A stretch of 64,000 nucleotides of DNA, from contig CM053034.1 of assembly GCA_028564925.1 (NCBI GenBank), positions 92,141,626-92,205,625 of the forward strand, read 5' to 3'. A program made the position numbers and the translations under genes. The DNA comes from Lithobates sylvaticus (taxonomy: Eukaryota; Chordata; Amphibia; Anura; Ranidae). This document shows positions 63,690-64,000 of this stretch, piece by piece (the stretch's first letter is position 1; every line of letters begins with the position of its first letter). A model generated the notes under the pieces. That model made no database searches, was not told the origin of the DNA, and was given only the letters and a program-made list of their open reading frames with translations.

Positions 63690-64000
63690 CTAACTGACTG
63701 CACACTACACTAACTACCCTGTCTAATCCCCATTCATACACTATATATGGCCGGCGTGTAGCCAGCAGCCTTATATAGTGTGGGGTGTGGACTTAGCCCA
63801 TGAGCCATAATTGGCCAAAGGGAAGAGGGAATTTGGGACTTTGAGTGAGGTGAGCAAATGAGACCAGAGGTCAAACACCATACTGTAAAACCATTTATTA
63901 CTGAGCAGTGGCACAATGATATGGTAATAATCCCAGTAGAGTTGGTCAGAGGTCATATAAATATACATCTTATCGGTACTTGTTAACATAATAACCATTC
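63690..64000. mobile_element. Inverted fragment of the same hAT family, then unassigned flank
   Basis: The stretch 63765-63835 is, in reverse, the same as 46595-46670 (agcagcct, tatatagtgtgggg, gcccatgagccataattggc against its complement). So the big hAT element landed in or next to an older, oppositely oriented copy of its own family. From about 63840 to the window end nothing is recognised. Confidence 0.6.

Overview
The window looks like transposon-packed intronic or intergenic DNA from a large frog genome, probably a ranid-type anuran. The evidence is the combination of piggyBac, Tc1/mariner, hAT and Harbinger-type DNA transposons, CR1/L2/L1 LINEs, Penelope-like elements, Ty3/gypsy elements and a tyrosine-recombinase (Ngaro/DIRS) element, plus short repeat families I recall as abundant in frogs. 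There are no bacterial features, no CRISPR array and no rRNA or tRNA genes that I could find. The only piece of an ordinary host gene I can support is one exon on the minus strand (39866-39990). It encodes the start of a von Willebrand type D domain of a gel-forming-mucin-like protein.

Layout. 1-770: part of a gypsy LTR. 0.8-5 kb: a decayed piggyBac transposon with a tandem array beside it, then a TTAA-flanked non-autonomous element to 5.9 kb. 6-14 kb: a plus-strand Penelope-like element with repeats at both ends, split by a TTAA element that itself holds a 1.9 kb fold-back element. 14-17.3 kb: LINE fragments (L1, CR1, L2) with a Harbinger-like MITE inside the CR1. 17.5-18.4 kb: a 24-bp minisatellite. 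19.5-21.3 kb: Tc1 remnants with another MITE inside. 21.5-25.6 kb: simple repeats, a hAT MITE, and Tc1 and L1 ORF1 fragments. 25.6-28.2 kb: the tail of a Penelope-like element holding a 1.65 kb hAT element with an internal minisatellite, then a Tc1 fragment. 28.4-36.7 kb: a young, whole-looking Ty3/gypsy element on the minus strand, with near-identical LTRs, a target-site repeat and a PNMA-like gag. 36.7-44.6 kb: MITEs, the mucin exon, a Penelope tail and an L1 fragment. 44.6-46.2 kb: an end-to-end but decayed Tc1 element.

46.4-63.7 kb is a nest. An old hAT transposon, recognised by matching ends and a 7/8-matching 8-bp target repeat (46386-46393 and 63681-63688), has been spread over about 17 kb by later insertions. 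These are a second hAT with a perfect 8-bp target repeat, a 5.8 kb Ngaro element with the diagnostic A1-ORFs-B1-A2-B2 split repeats, and an old Sushi-like gypsy fragment. The gypsy fragment is itself split by a 3.1 kb Penelope-like insertion flanked by a 14-bp repeat. The hAT's own transposase is still readable at 61.6-63.1 kb.

The genes here do not form a pathway. The window is a record of successive insertions, and insertion order can be read from which element interrupts which. Most protein-coding remnants are broken. The exceptions by length are the young gypsy gag and pol, much of the Ngaro coding region and a 379-codon hAT reading frame. All assignments rest on reading motifs and repeats by eye; no database search was run.
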